NCBI GenBank assembly: GCA_030435675.1
Contig: CM059621.1
Coordinates: 2,356,001-2,420,000, forward strand
Origin: Steinernema hermaphroditum
Taxonomy: Eukaryota; Nematoda; Chromadorea; Rhabditida; Steinernematidae
Direction of reading: 5' to 3'
DNA length: 64,000 nucleotides
Position 1 is the stretch's first letter; every line of letters starts with the position of its first letter. The notes beneath the pieces were generated by a model. It saw only the letters and a list, made by a program, of their open reading frames with translations. It was not told where the DNA came from and searched no databases. This document shows, piece by piece, positions 11,881 through 22,454 of this stretch. Both the position numbers and the translations under genes were made by a program.

Positions 11881-12570
11881 ATGAAGCCGACCCTTTACTC
11901 CTACTGGCGAAGCTCCTGCTCGTGGAGAGTGCGCATCGCACTTGCCTTAAAAGGACTTGATTACGACTATGTTGGAGTGAACCTTGTCAAGGGCGAGCAG
12001 AGGGATCCCGAATTCTTGAAGAAGAACCCTCAGGGTCTGGTGCCCGCCTATGTAGCTGGAGATGCGGTACTGACCGAGAGTATGGCCATCATGGAGTATC
12101 TGGAGGAAAAGTACCCTGAGAAGCAGAAGCTCCTCCCCGAGAATCCCGAAGATCGGGCTAAGGTTCGCGCACTGTGCTACCTGGTAAGTATCGCTATACA
12201 TAATCTGCCTAACTGCCGGTTCTAGATCGCCAGTAACACGCAGCCCGTCCAGAACCTTCGAGTTCTGCAGTTCTACGGTAAGGGTGACACGTCGAAGTAT
12301 GCCGAGTGGGCGTCGCATTGGATTTCTCTCGGATTCGATGCGCTCGAAGAGGAACTGAAGAAGCACAGTGGAAAGTATGCTTTTGGCGATCAGGCGACCT
12401 TTCTTGATGTCCTGATCCCGCCTCAAGTCTACAACGCCCGTCGCTTCAAGGTGGATATGGACAAGTATCCCACTATCAAGGCCATCGATGAGCGTCTCGG
12501 CGAGTTGGAGCCTTTCAAGAAGGCCCATCCCAGCCGTCAGCCTGACACACCGGAACTTGAACGCGCCTAG
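11881..12570 (+). CDS. gst-42: Maleylacetoacetate isomerase (zeta-class glutathione transferase)
   Basis: Glutathione-dependent cis-trans isomerisation of maleylacetoacetate to fumarylacetoacetate, penultimate step of tyrosine catabolism. Two exons, 11881-12183 and 12226-12570; 215 aa, the normal length. The N-terminal thioredoxin-like domain carries the zeta motif [15 protein letters not shown] (residues 11-25), followed by [31 protein letters not shown], which contains the cis-proline and glutathione-binding Glu-Ser. The C-terminal helical domain includes [13 protein letters not shown] and the [26 protein letters not shown] segment. The ATG follows an acceptor (GATTAG) with no gap and lies 107 nt after the nprl-2 stop, as expected for a downstream operon gene. 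Several AATAAA-like signals follow near 12722-12740. Confidence 0.96.
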
Positions 12571-12796
12571 AGCGTCGAGAGAACTATCATGCCAGTAAAA
12601 CTGTGATTCGATTAGCTGTGATATTCCTGTTCCCTTGCCAGTAAACTCTTACCATCTCAGCTATGGCACACCACCCATTCAGCGGCAACATTCCAAACAC
12701 ATGCAGAACTGAAACAACTATTCAATAAACAACAATAAACAAAGTTAACAACCCGCAATATTGATAAGGCAAAACAATACCTAGTACAATCACCAA

Positions 12797-14843
12797 TCAG
12801 TGATCAGAATGGACGCGTTTACGAGTGTCACTTCCCTGGATCTCTTCGGAAACGCTCTTATTCGTGATCCCTGCGGACTTCGGGCGAAGAGGCTCAGTTG
12901 TTCCGTCTTTCATGCCGTAATAGGAACATTCCAGCGCGTAGTAACATATCTTGCCAGCACGGGCGTTTATGTACTTAACGAAACTCAGCACTTCCGGATC
13001 TCGAAAGACGACAACTGCGGTATTGTGTGAAGGCGTGACATTGTACATCTAAAAAGCAGATGAGAGATGGAGAGAGTTAGAAGGTGTGTACAGATTTGTC
13101 CTCGTCAGCGCCGTAGTAACACAGGAAGCCTCCAGGCCCGGACACGTGCGCTCCGTCATCTTCGCTTGCGTCCCATTTACGCGTGAAGAAGATTCGTAAA
13201 TCCATGATATTCTGCTTGCACTGCTTCCTCAGTTGATCGTCCATCGTTGTATAGCACCCTGCCGAGTATTTACGGAATCCTGCTACTACACGAATATCTA
13301 AACAGCACAAATAAAAGACAGAAATAAGACGATATAGCTCACTTCCAAAATCCGGTTGCTCCTCGTCTTCCTCATTTTCCACCTTTGCCTTTTTCGGTTC
13401 TGAAAGAAATTTGGATAATCCTCATAATAATGTCCAACGAAAGGAGCCCAAATCTCATGAGATTTGTGCACTTACCGGGACTCTCACCGCTGGGATAATT
13501 GAAGTCCGTGTCAGTCCACGTCCCCAAAAGATGGCACATGATGTGAGATCGCACGCCTCGTAGCAAGAGCCTAACGGCTTTTTTGTCCTCAGGGATAGCA
13601 TCTTCGCTTAATGCACCGAAACATCTAAACGATAATAATATTTACTTTGTCGGATATGCATCCTATAACCGTTTATGTGGAGGTCCAGTAATTGGAAACT
13701 GCAGTTGATCGAGCTCGTCCAAGATAGCTGATTCAGTGTACGAGCCAGGCAAAAGAAAATCCTTGAGCTGCACGGACGACTCGCTGGCAAATTTGTCGGC
13801 AATTTGATCGAGGGTTTCGCTCACGTCGTACAGACCAGGATTAATCGCAAGCAGGGATGTATCTTCTTCCTGAGGTACAAAGAAAAATGATATGAAAAAG
13901 GACTAACGCAAACACACCGTAAATTCATCGGCATCAAGGATCTCACGCGAAACGAACAGGCTGTCGTTGAACGGAGCTGGATTGTGAGGTTCCGGCTCCG
14001 CCACATGGAACCATCCGTTGATGGACAGGCGTTCTTTGTTGGCGGACAGCACTTCCGCAACTCGATGCCAGGAGTGGTTGGAAACCATGAATATCATCAT
14101 CTGGTTCGGCTTCGGGAAACATTCGACGGCGATCTCCGATGGCTCACCGGTGGAATTACACTTGTAGAGCTGAAGCTGGCCACCGTCTTCTTGCTTCCAT
14201 TCGTCTTCGCACAAGTAGTAAACAAAGGCGATCTGACGCTTCGCATTTTTGTCGTCGTGCAGCAGAAGGTTGTGCGTTTGAGTGTACGAACTTCCGGTTA
14301 TCGTAAACTCATCATCCAACAACGGCCGGCCCGTGCGTTCGCGTAGATAGTCGCCAAACGGCTTCATCAGGAAGCTTCTGAATTTCTTGATATTCGGGAA
14401 ATCATTGGCGGAAACGTCGCCTAGATCAAGTGTCTGATCGAGCGAATACAAGTCGTTGTTCTTCGGGTGCCATGGCATTTTCTCGCTCTTCAGCTCGGCT
14501 CTTAGCGCCTTCATCGCCTCAGCGCCGTTGTCGAGAAATTCGTCGAAGACGAAGTGCGGAAAGGGTACACATTCTTCAACTCCTGAAAAACTGAGCAAGT
14601 TGAAATATGTCTCACAATGATTGGCGGACTGTGTCTATCTAGATAGCATCTTCCCAGACAAGTCTAGAAAGCGAGTGCGTGCGAGTGCGTGCGAGTCGGT
14701 GCGGTGTCTAGACACATAAATCACCCGTGATCAGAATAGACACAGACAGGTCGTAACCTACCTTTCAAAATGCTGCTAATCTTATCTGACTGCTCCGGAT
14801 TGTAGTACGACGGATTGATGGTGAAAGCCGTGTCTTCAGCCAT
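12797..14843 (-). CDS. OGFOD1: OGFOD1/Tpa1-type ribosomal prolyl 3-hydroxylase
   Basis: Fe(II)/2-oxoglutarate dioxygenase; relatives hydroxylate a proline of small ribosomal protein uS12 and tune translation termination and stress responses. Exons (minus): 14762-14843, 13918-14582, 13670-13869, 13476-13624, 13343-13399, 13092-13297, 12797-13048; 536 aa against 542 in human. Catalytic domain: THNLLLHDD gives iron ligands H136 and D138, SNHSWHRVAEV gives H200, and RLSINGWFH gives the 2OG-binding R212. The second, catalytically inactive double-stranded beta-helix half follows (from LKDFLLPGSY), interrupted by a short basic-acidic linker PEPKKAKVENEEDEEQ, and ends with TAVVVFRDPEVLSFVKYIN, the conserved C-terminal strand. 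Converges on gst-42 with about 230 bp between stop codons. Start ATG 14843 is the first of the N-terminal exon. Confidence 0.93.
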
Positions 14844-15400
14844 GGCGACAGAGCTGGAAAAGGGAGTGATAAATAGCCCAGAAATGACCAGGATAAAACA
14901 AAGGTGCCGATGAATATCAACATCACAATCATCTTACTCAAATGGTTCCCCTCAAGCAAGCAAGCCAAAAAAAGCAAAACTTCATCTGTCGCCATCAGAG
15001 TTGGGCGACCATACGAAGCAAATTTTTATGTTGTGGACAGACTAAACAGGAATAAGCAAGCTTAGCTAGATAAACAATTGATCTACACTTTGGGATAAGA
15101 AGCTGCAGATTAGCTGCAAACAGACAATCGCTGCGTGTGGTCGCAAGGAATAACGTTTGAGATCAAATCGAAACCGCGGTGCAGGGCTATCGTGTTGGGA
15201 CCTCGGTAATGCTGGCTGTGATAAATGGTCAATGATGCTTGTCAAACAGTTGACCAAGCAGCTCATGTTTGACCAAATTTGAGATTGATTGGGACACACC
15301 ATCATTCAAGGCATGTTTTCAACCAACAGAGCTTTCAAGGGATTCGAAGATCCATACAAAATATGACCATAATAGAAAATCGTCTTACGTAGAAAACCCC
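14844..15400. other. Upstream region of OGFOD1-like gene; no gene seen
   Basis: Presumed promoter of the prolyl hydroxylase on its right side. Apart from A+T-rich sequence up to the SINE copy starting near 15401, no coding or structural signal stands out. Confidence 0.4.
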
Positions 15401-15535
15401 CTATATAAACGGAGAACCGACGGGTGCTTTTCCGTGAGCACGGAAAAAACACCACACTAAGGACCCCGAGGGGAACCGAACCCGACACCGCCCGCTTAAT
15501 AACGGAGAACGTTCGCTATGAGCCACACAGAGAGT
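15401..15535 (-). repeat. tRNA-derived SINE, copy 1
   Basis: On the minus strand an A-box-like TGGCTCATAGCGAACG (complement of 15510-15525) is followed by a B box GGGTTCGGTTCCCC (complement of 15470-15484), i.e. an internal Pol III promoter at tRNA spacing. It continues into a non-tRNA body with GTGTTTTTTCCGTGCTCACGG and ends in CGGTTCTCCGTTTATATAG. Four more copies with the same order of blocks occur in the window. Confidence 0.7.
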
Positions 15536-15639
15536 TCGGAAGGAAGCGCTTTGCTTCCACTATGTCTCTGGCGATGCTGGGCTTTGAGTTTTTTTTGCTG
15601 TTTTTGAGTGATTTTTTGCCTATTATGTAACCAGCAGAG

Positions 15640-15870
15640 TTTTCGGTTCGCGTTTCCTGAAACTTTACAGTTTTTTGGCACACTTCAGCCATTTGCATGA
15701 GCGCCAATGTTGCCGCCCGCAGGGCTATGGTGTCTCCATCCGAAAGGCCGGTAGGCTTTTCGTCTGTTTACCGCCGGTAGGCTACTGGTATCTTGCCGCC
15801 CGCAGGGCTACTTGGCTTTTAGTAACTGGAGGGCGCGAATTCGCGCGCAGTCGCGTTTATCTTGAGTAAG
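15640..15870. repeat. Dispersed GC-rich repeat with internal direct repeats
   Basis: Contains two copies of GCCGCCCGCAGGGCTA (about 15710 and 15796) and two of the CGGTAGGCT type, and ends in a GCGCGAATTCGCGCGC palindrome at 15833. The same block order (ACTTTACAGTTTTT... ACCGCCCG.AG.GCTACTTGGCTTT) recurs at 34265-34370, in both cases just right of a SINE copy, so SINE plus this block may form one longer element. Confidence 0.55.
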
Positions 15871-15908
15871 CGAAGAATCGGTTTATTAGACATGAAAATT
15901 GTGGGTCA

Positions 15909-16823
15909 TCATTTATCCACATCTCTTGCTCTAAAGTTCACACGACCACCATATCTCCCAACGTGATGCGATACCGCAATTTCTCTTTTCTTGACAATCC
16001 ACAAATAGAGGTAGCTATCAATGGGCCTTTGTCCATGAGAGCTAGTCAAAAATTTCTCACCACTTTCTTTAGTTTGTAACTGCTTTTTATAGCTCTCAAG
16101 CTCCAGTTTACCAAATTTCACTCGAAAGTCGAAGTTTAGGTACGTACGCTGGCGAAGCGTGGCCATTTCGAAGAGGTCTTTAACGAATTGAAAGTCAAAT
16201 GCACGTCCATCTTCCGGTAGTTCTAAAGTCAGAGTCGACCACCTTCCAGTGAGAACATAGCGTTTGAGATCAACGTAGAGCGACTCCGGCCACGGTCCGT
16301 CCAAAGTGATGTGTTTGTAGGTCCCGTCCGATAACTGATGTCGCAAAAGTTGAGTACACATTGGTCCAGAGTATGTGATTGTTAAATAGGGAAATATGTG
16401 TTTGAAAGCAGTGATTTTTGCTACAAGTGGCTCACATGCTTTTGCCGCTACAGTAAGAAAATTCTTTTCGGCTGAGATGTGCCTTAGCACAAGACAAATT
16501 TTCTCTTCAATTTCATTTGTGTCGACCGGTCCAATCCATTTATCAAACGACTCTTCCTGAAAGTCGATGCTGTAGAACCGGACATACTGTTTGTTCAACA
16601 TGCTCAGCGATTGCACTTTCTCTTCGCGTTGATTTCGAAGCGCATACTCCCAGAAACCTGTAGTAGAGCTTGGCTTGGCGTAAAATCTCAGGAAGACCCG
16701 ATTTTTGAGCTGCTCATTTATGAGGGAGGACCATTTTGGGAAAATAGCTTGCAAAAATACAAGCGACTCGCACGTAAGACATCCAGCCAGCCAGTCGATG
16801 AAGGCATACGGAAGGTTGTTCAT
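15909..16823 (-). CDS. Nematode F-box-like protein
   Basis: Single-exon frame of 304 aa. The N-terminus (MNNLPYAFIDWLAGCLTCESLVFLQAIFPKWSSLINEQLKNR) has the MDxVPxxFIDxV plus tryptophan pattern of the degenerate F-box at the start of many nematode-expanded proteins; the remaining 250 residues (e.g. YVRFYSIDFQEESFDKW, ITLDGPWPESL, YLYLWIVKKREIAVSHH) resemble the substrate-side domains of those families, which are thought to act as adaptors of Skp1-cullin ubiquitin ligases. No transmembrane segment or signal peptide. Isolated in repeat-rich sequence. The broad class is inferred from the N-terminus only; no Pfam-level identification was possible. Confidence 0.6.
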   Translation of the reverse strand: MNNLPYAFIDWLAGCLTCESLVFLQAIFPKWSSLINEQLKNRVFLRFYAKPSSTTGFWEYALRNQREEKVQSLSMLNKQYVRFYSIDFQEESFDKWIGPVDTNEIEEKICLVLRHISAEKNFLTVAAKACEPLVAKITAFKHIFPYLTITYSGPMCTQLLRHQLSDGTYKHITLDGPWPESLYVDLKRYVLTGRWSTLTLELPEDGRAFDFQFVKDLFEMATLRQRTYLNFDFRVKFGKLELESYKKQLQTKESGEKFLTSSHGQRPIDSYLYLWIVKKREIAVSHHVGRYGGRVNFRARDVDK

Positions 16824-17039
16824 TGCAGGAATGGATGCGGGTATGCATGCCGCTCTTTTATGTAATTCAAACGGAAAACATGTGATGCAAAAATGTGATA
16901 CGAAGTTTGCAATGCTCGGGATTGCATGTATGTCCTTGCCTCACTTTGGAGTCCTGAAACGCTGTGCTGTCCAGAAAGTGGATGCCAAATTCTTATCTAC
17001 CTTTCTGAATACCCTACAATACAAAGGGTGTTCATACAA

Positions 17040-17235
17040 GGAGTGAATAAACGGAGAAACGACGACTCCGTTGATCTGCGGTTTCGGGCTTTAAGTTCCT
17101 CTGGCTCGTAGTTTTGTGTGTGTTTTTCGGTGAGCAAGGGGACCAGACCCGTCAAAATAGGGACGAAAGCCGTCGCTCTACCGTTCCCGACCGATTACAA
17201 ATGAAATATTCGCAATGAGGTACGCAAACTGTTCG
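17040..17235 (-). repeat. tRNA-derived SINE, degenerate copy 2
   Basis: Plus-strand order matches the family: AATAAACGGAGAAACGACG at 17045, GTGTGTTTTTCGGTGAGCA at 17115, then a decayed B box and A box region (CCGTTCCCGACCGATTACAAATG.AATATTCGCAATGAGGTACG). The B box is mutated, so it is probably inactive. Confidence 0.5.
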
Positions 17236-17799
17236 AAAACGAGAGCACACCAATTGTCTACCAGGTTGGACTAAAAACGATTCCTCGAATGGAAACCAAA
17301 ATGGAGTCAGGCCACCCGTCACAAAGCGGGCTGTTTGCTTCTGAAATGATCGTTTGTTCGGGTGGTCAACTGGTTGAACGGCTGATACAGATGCACCGCT
17401 GAGCCGATGCCCAGCTCTGCTAACAAAACTAGTCAACACCTTGAGCACACTTAGGGGGACGCAGAACATAACTCCTCTGTCCAGAACACAGTGTAGTGGT
17501 TCTGTTCTCTTCTTATCAAAGAGCGTACGAAGGAGAGGACAATAGACACCATGTGACACTGATATCATCACGAAGGGCACAAAATATAATGTCACCGGTA
17601 CATGGCTGGACGTGCTTTTTTGCATAGTTATGCACAAATTCAGCACGTATGTGCCCTTCGTCAGGCAGACAACCGGAAGAATCGCGCTACAAACAAAGAA
17701 GATGGACGTCATCGTTATCATTTTCACCAGAATGGGCACGAATACAAGACCGAAGATTGCAATTCGGGCAGCTATAAACAGGACCGTGAATAGATTCAT
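17152..17799 (-). pseudogene. Possible membrane-protein fragment (receptor remnant), 3' end overrun by SINE
   Basis: Open frame of 215 aa whose first 110 residues contain three strongly hydrophobic stretches (NLFTVLFIAARIAIFGLVFVPILV, MTMTSIFFVCSAILPVVCL, VTLYFVPFVMISVSHGVYC), followed by a short basic segment LFDKKRTEP; the rest is Ser/Arg-rich and its last part is antisense to the degenerate SINE. It could be one exon of a decayed 7TM receptor. No family motif is recognisable, so this is a weak call. Confidence 0.3.
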
Positions 17800-17822
17800 G
17801 TCATTCTTCCCATCAGTCCACC

Positions 17823-18358
17823 ATGAAACTCTTATTTCTCTGCCTCTTCTTCGTATTTTCCGTATGTCATGTGCTACATACCGTAATACGGAGTAAAATT
17901 TAGTGTGTTTTTGCGGATAGGACCGTATGCAACTGCAACGCAGCCGTCCTGACTCTCCACAAGAACCTGAACATGACTATCGCCGCCGCCGATGGCCTGT
18001 TCACAGCTGTGCACGGATCACCCTGCATGACCAAAGACGTGATCTATAATATGCGCTATGTGTTCTATTCTCTCCTTCGCATTCTTCATTTCGTCCAGGG
18101 GACACGTAAGACTTCTATAGTCAACAGAGACAGGATTGAATTTTAGCTTTACCATCGGACATTCCTGTCCAGAAGCCCTACCCAACCGACTGCGGCGTTC
18201 TTCAAAAAACCGTTGACAACTACGACAACACGCTTCCCAAAACTGAAAATTCCAATGTGAAGGTGCACGTGTGCAGCTGCAAGTTGGACTTCGACCTCCA
18301 ACCGGAAACCGACTATGTTGACAACTACCTCCGGCAGTTGATCAATGGTTATAACTAA
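17823..18358 (+). CDS. Secreted cysteine-containing protein, nematode-specific
   Basis: Exons 17823-17861, 17904-18105, 18147-18358; 150 aa. A classical signal peptide spans the first intron (MKLLFLCLFFVFS|CVFA), with mature protein beginning DRTVCNCN. The mature part has seven cysteines, arranged CxC near the N-terminus, one in GSPCMT, one in PTDCGV and CxC (VCSCKL) near the C-terminus; this even spacing suggests an extracellular disulfide-bonded fold. No transmembrane segment and no KDEL. Two of the three exons start with typical TTTTAG/TTTAG acceptors. Function not recognised. AATAAA at 18380 follows the stop. Confidence 0.7.
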
Positions 18359-18608
18359 GGACTATGCACATATCCAACGAATAAACGTACTTTCAAAGTT
18401 AAGCACAATTTTTAGTGAACAATTACATGGTTAAAGGAGCAAGATATAATGGGGAAGTGTAGAGAAAATGTGGTGCGATTGCCGCGTGTCACTCGTTTCA
18501 ATTTTATGATATGACTGTGACTGATATGACTGATAGGAACATATGGTCTCTATGTAGTAAAGTCTCTCAATACACCATTCTAATCCCATGATCTGCATAC
18601 ATCCCAAC

Positions 18609-18847
18609 CAGGGCTGTGCAAGTTATGAGTTTTGCGGCTTTGAGGGTATTTTTGGGTTTTGAGTTTTGACTTTTTGACAAAACTGGACTGAAAACTCGGC
18701 CTTGAAGCATTATCCATGCCGGACGCGAGAGACTCTTTTCCCCGGCATTTCCCCGGAAATGCTTTACCGAAGAAACTTTTATTGTTTTTCTGCTATTCCA
18801 CGTCAAAAATGGCTTTAAGTTTTGAGTTTTGAGTTTCGCACAGCCTG
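18609..18847. mobile_element. hAT-type MITE, 239 bp, with 8-bp target duplication
   Basis: Terminal inverted repeats CAGGGCTGTGC... and ...GCACAGCCTG, both continuing into AGTTTTGAGTTTTG-type sequence. The element is flanked on both sides by the 8-bp ATCCCAAC (18601-18608 and 18848-18855), a perfect target-site duplication. An 8-bp duplication plus CAGGG termini is the hAT signature. No coding capacity. Confidence 0.85.
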
Positions 18848-19158
18848 ATCCCAACTCACAATACAACATTCCATCATCTAACAAGGGAACTTTCCCATGT
18901 GCCGAGATCGAGTTCAGTAAGTTCCCTTTGGAATGGTAGAATGATTGGCGTCATCCAAGGGACTAGAATGGTGCATTGCGCCACCATTCCTTTTACAACT
19001 GGTGGTCCAGCTGTTTATAGTGCAGCATATTAAAGCCATTTCCATTTGCAGCTGTTGTTTTGGCCTATCCAAGCGGTCAAATTACGATTCATTTGCATGG
19101 TGGTCTTGCCCTTTTGTCTCCAAACTCCAAAGCACAAAGTCTGAATATTTTTATTCAT

Positions 19159-20421
19159 TTATGAAGAAGATCGAACTGAGACAACAACGCCTTTACTTTT
19201 CTTCATCAGCACTGTGAAGTACACCAACGTGGACAAAAATCCTTCCACAGACGTGAATAAAAGCGCATATGGACCAAGGTACAAGCCAATCTGGACGCCG
19301 AGCTAGCTTGTATAAGTAATCATTATTTCATGAAAAACTGACTAACCTGTTTTGAGAAGATATAATCAGCAGTGCCAGCCAGTACGCTGAACACTACTCT
19401 CAGCACGAATATGTACTTAACGCAGTAGTTAATATGCAAATGTAACGTAAGCTTTGGTTGAGAGCTCATTAGCTCACTTTGGAATCGCTGCCAACTGTAT
19501 GAGCCAGTTTTGCTCTATATAGGCATATAACAAAAACAGAACCGAAGAGGACCGTTGTTAAAGCCATGATAATGCGTACGAGAAACATTATCATTCTTTT
19601 GTTCTTTCGCATACAGTTAAATGCGTAACAACCTGTAAAAGTGGGTTAGCAATAGCACATCCAAGTAATGGATTTTTTTCTAATGGATTGATTTCTGGTT
19701 TAGGTGTGGGACCCTTGCTGAACAGTTATTTTTTTCATAAAAAAATGAGATGTTTTCACTTGAGATATTCATCACCCTCCCCCCCCCCCCCCGACCCGGT
19801 CCCCGTTCTGGTTCGTATCATAGTTAAAAGTGATAAAATACTGTATTGTGGCGCATTTTCTTTCATAACTCACAAGCCAGCTTCCATTTTTTCTGAGCAT
19901 CTTTGCTGGTTGGTATTGAAGGAGGTTGTATAACACAAGACTTGCTAACCTTCGGGAAGCGGTCGATCCGAAACGGCGATGAGTTTCAGACCTTCAGAAA
20001 ACAACGCAAACGAAGCTGCTGCAGAGAACAGAAGAGCCAGTATAATAAGCATTCTATTTACGGGTCGTATGTTCCTCAAAGGAAACCGTAGAATAAAGAT
20101 CCTTTGAATGAAAATCGAGATTGTGGCCATTTCGTTCAGAGCCGCTAGTGAATGCTCGATCAACCCGGGCCACAGGAATGTCGGAGTATTCAAAGTTGTG
20201 TTGGCAATTTTTCCAGTGAAATACAGGAACCATTTAGTGACATCGCCAATGTGAAATAGCGATATTACGAAGATGGAAGTAAAGAACAGAAATAAAGGTG
20301 GGGAGTCTTTCAGAACTGAAGTAAGGAGACGACGTCTGACTAAGATGAAAATGAACATAATGATCGAAATATGCAAAGTGACGGCGATACAATATTCAAT
20401 AATCGCAATTCCAACCCACAT
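19159..20421 (-). CDS. Nematode 7TM chemoreceptor-like protein with a damaged splice acceptor
   Basis: Candidate G-protein-coupled receptor of sensory neurons. Exons (minus): 19950-20421, 19478-19632, 19347-19433, 19159-19290; 281 aa if all join. Seven hydrophobic segments are visible, from WVGIAIIEYCIAVTLHISIIMFIFILV through PLFLFFTSIFVISLFHIGDV, a helix in MATISIFIQRIFIL, MLIILALLFSAAASFALF, MFLVRIIMALTTVLFGSVFVICLY, YIFVLRVVFSVLAG and IGLYLGPYALLFTSVEGFLSTLVYF. Families such as Sre or Srab are possible; I cannot decide. The acceptor before exon 3 reads TTTGCAT where the paralogue at 26.6 kb has TTTTCAG, so the gene may be recently inactivated or use another site. Confidence 0.55.
19775..19805. 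repeat. Homopolymer C run in the first intron of the 7TM gene
   Basis: A tract of about fifteen C residues inside the intron between the first two receptor exons. Simple sequence with no evident function; prone to sequencing length error. Confidence 0.7.
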
Positions 20422-20759
20422 ATGACAAGAGCGTGGAGTTTGAACTGAACGACTGAATCCAATCTTACATCACAGCTGTTATCTGATTTATGGAGGTTCT
20501 CATAAGCAGCAAACCACCTGCTCTTAGATTAATCTCTGTGATCTGCACGTTATGCTAGGTGAAAGGATTGATGAGATGTTTAGATAGCATTCGATTAATA
20601 AAAATTTGATCTGATAATCATAGTTGTGACATTCTACGCAGATATCCATCTATCAAGCTGCCATTACGAAAGGTCAGACGATAAGAGCCGATAGAGCCCC
20701 AACTATGGACGCCTACCGTAGTTCCGGTGAAAAGTAATGATCCGGTACCCTCGACATCT

Positions 20760-21000
20760 CCAGACTCGAGAGTTGCATAGCCCGGGAGTAGACTCCTCTT
20801 TTACTTAGTCAATCCAACTTTTCGGCTTTTTTTTGTGACAGACTTCTTGGCAAGACGTCGGAACTACGGCACCCTGATGATCCAGGCCTTCTGGGAGCCG
20901 GGTGATCGCCACCAACGACGGCCGAGAACGACCGCTCACTCAGCTCATCCGAATGAACCTCAAATCGTGTAAATCGTGTAAAATCGTGTAAAATCCAACT
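20760..21000 (+). repeat. Dispersed retroposon-like repeat with short tandem tail
   Basis: Sequence around CCCTGATGATCCAGGCCTTCTGGGAG resembles a block at 60480-60620 (CCCTGATGTTCCAGGTCTTCTGGAAG), and this copy ends in three or four units of AAATCGTGTA at 20966-20998. A short tandem repeat at one end is typical of non-LTR retroposon 3' termini, but no reverse transcriptase is visible. Confidence 0.45.
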
Positions 21001-21363
21001 TTTTACAATCGCAGAAGAGAAGCGCTTGGATGTGAAATTGGAAATGGTGGTCTAGAAACTATCCCAAAATCCAAAAGTGTAAAGCGACTCTAAGATCCAT
21101 GCAATGTAGGTGGCCATGAATTGGCGATATGGATACGCTAGTTTAGTTCTGCCGCTACCGGATCATACTTAAAGTCCTTCGTTAGGTGCGACCTCCAAAA
21201 CAAACATCATGGATTCTTCATCAGATACGAGGCAGCAGCGGTAATTTTTTCTACTCGTCCATCTTTTCAATAGTTATTCTGTTTACTGTATATGAATCCC
21301 TCTTATATTATGAACTGTCGTTATTGGATCGAATAAAAACCAACAGTTTGAAATCTGGAAGAG

Positions 21364-22454
21364 GATGGAGGAAGAAAAATCTATAATTTCGACAACAGAG
21401 CACGCGGAGCACGTACCAGTATTGAGCATGGCATATAATCTCAAAAACATTCCGTCAAAAACAAAATCTCCATAACAGGACCCTTGTTTTGTGTGATACC
21501 AGACAAATTCCGTGGCAAATATGGCCCCTATGCAAATGAGTTTCCCGATGCGTAGGTGCACACAGAACGTACAAAAGAGAGGAGGACGAATCATTTCCAT
21601 CGAATCACCTGTTCGAATCATGAAGACTATCATATTCTTCTCTCTTCTGCTTCTGCTTATTGTTGGAACTAGTGGAAGTTGGGATACCCTTATTCGTGGC
21701 CTTCCCATTGTTGGAGGGCTCGCTGGAGAAGGAGTCTCCGCTCCGTTGAGTGGCGGAAGCAGTAAGTCGACCATTCTCACATTCTCATGTCGTTTACGTC
21801 TTTCTGTAGGTGGCGCTCTTCCCCAGGCTACCGCTTCCCCAGACGGAAACGTCGGGGTTTCTTTCTGAAGTGGCGGAGGCATCGCTGTCGGTATCTAGAA
21901 GGTCATTACGTCCGTCGAAATGACAATAATGCCAATTACTTTTCAAAAGTAAATTTTCAATAAAGAAGCAAATACGCATCTATACTTAGCAGTTAGCGTT
22001 GTCAGAGGCTAGCTCGATCATTGTCCTGAATGGAGCGGTGGCATCCCGTCACATGACATACTTTACTATAACCGTCTTAGTGCTAAGCGGTCACACTAAT
22101 GGATGCATTTTTTACGTTGTGTAGTGTAGGAACAATTAATCGCACACATTTTAAATGTTGGATCGTCCGAAGGCTCCTGGAGAGAGGCCTGGCCCTCGAA
22201 CTCGTCAGATCTGAACTCCCTGGATTTTTCTGTTTAGGGCATAATGGAGTACATAAGAAGACCTGCGCAGACACAAGTCCGTTGATTTGCTCAAACGCGC
22301 TCCGAAGGAGGCACGGGGTAAAATCACACCGAAAATGACAGCGCGCATCTTGAGGAACTTCCGTACACGTCTTGACGCCTGGACAGCCGCGAATTTTTTT
22401 AATGCGATTAGGTGTATCCTCTTCAGAATTTTTTGCTCGAGTAATATAAAAATA
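21364..22454 (+). repeat. Segmental duplication, copy A
   Basis: Nearly identical to 28813-29921: both begin GATGGAGGAAGAA and carry the small secreted-peptide gene, the ACGTTGTGTAGTGTAGGAACAAT block and the GCTCGAGTAATATAAAAA end. Copy A continues beyond a transposon inserted at 22455 into 23361-23432 and into a full 7TM gene, whereas copy B carries only fragments of that gene. Confidence 0.85.
21620..21868 (+). CDS. Small secreted glycine-rich peptide, family member 1
   Basis: Two exons, 21620-21761 and 21810-21868; 66 aa. Signal peptide MKTIIFFSLLLLLIVGTSGS, then WDTLIRGLPIVGGLAGEGVSAPLSGGSS and a fixed C-terminus GALPQATASPDGNVGVSF encoded by the second exon. No cysteines and no dibasic sites, so neither a disulfide toxin nor a classical neuropeptide precursor; the hydrophobic Gly-rich middle resembles small antimicrobial or cuticle-associated peptides in composition only. 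A second and third copy lie at 28.0-28.3 kb (minus) and 29.1 kb (plus). Function unknown. Confidence 0.7.
   Translation: MKTIIFFSLLLLLIVGTSGSWDTLIRGLPIVGGLAGEGVSAPLSGGSSKSTILTFSCRLRLSVGGALPQATASPDGNVGVSF

Noticed and set aside
11947..12528. 193-codon minus-strand frame across gst-42
   Set aside because: Shadow of the isomerase exons; it even crosses the intron, which the real gene does not.
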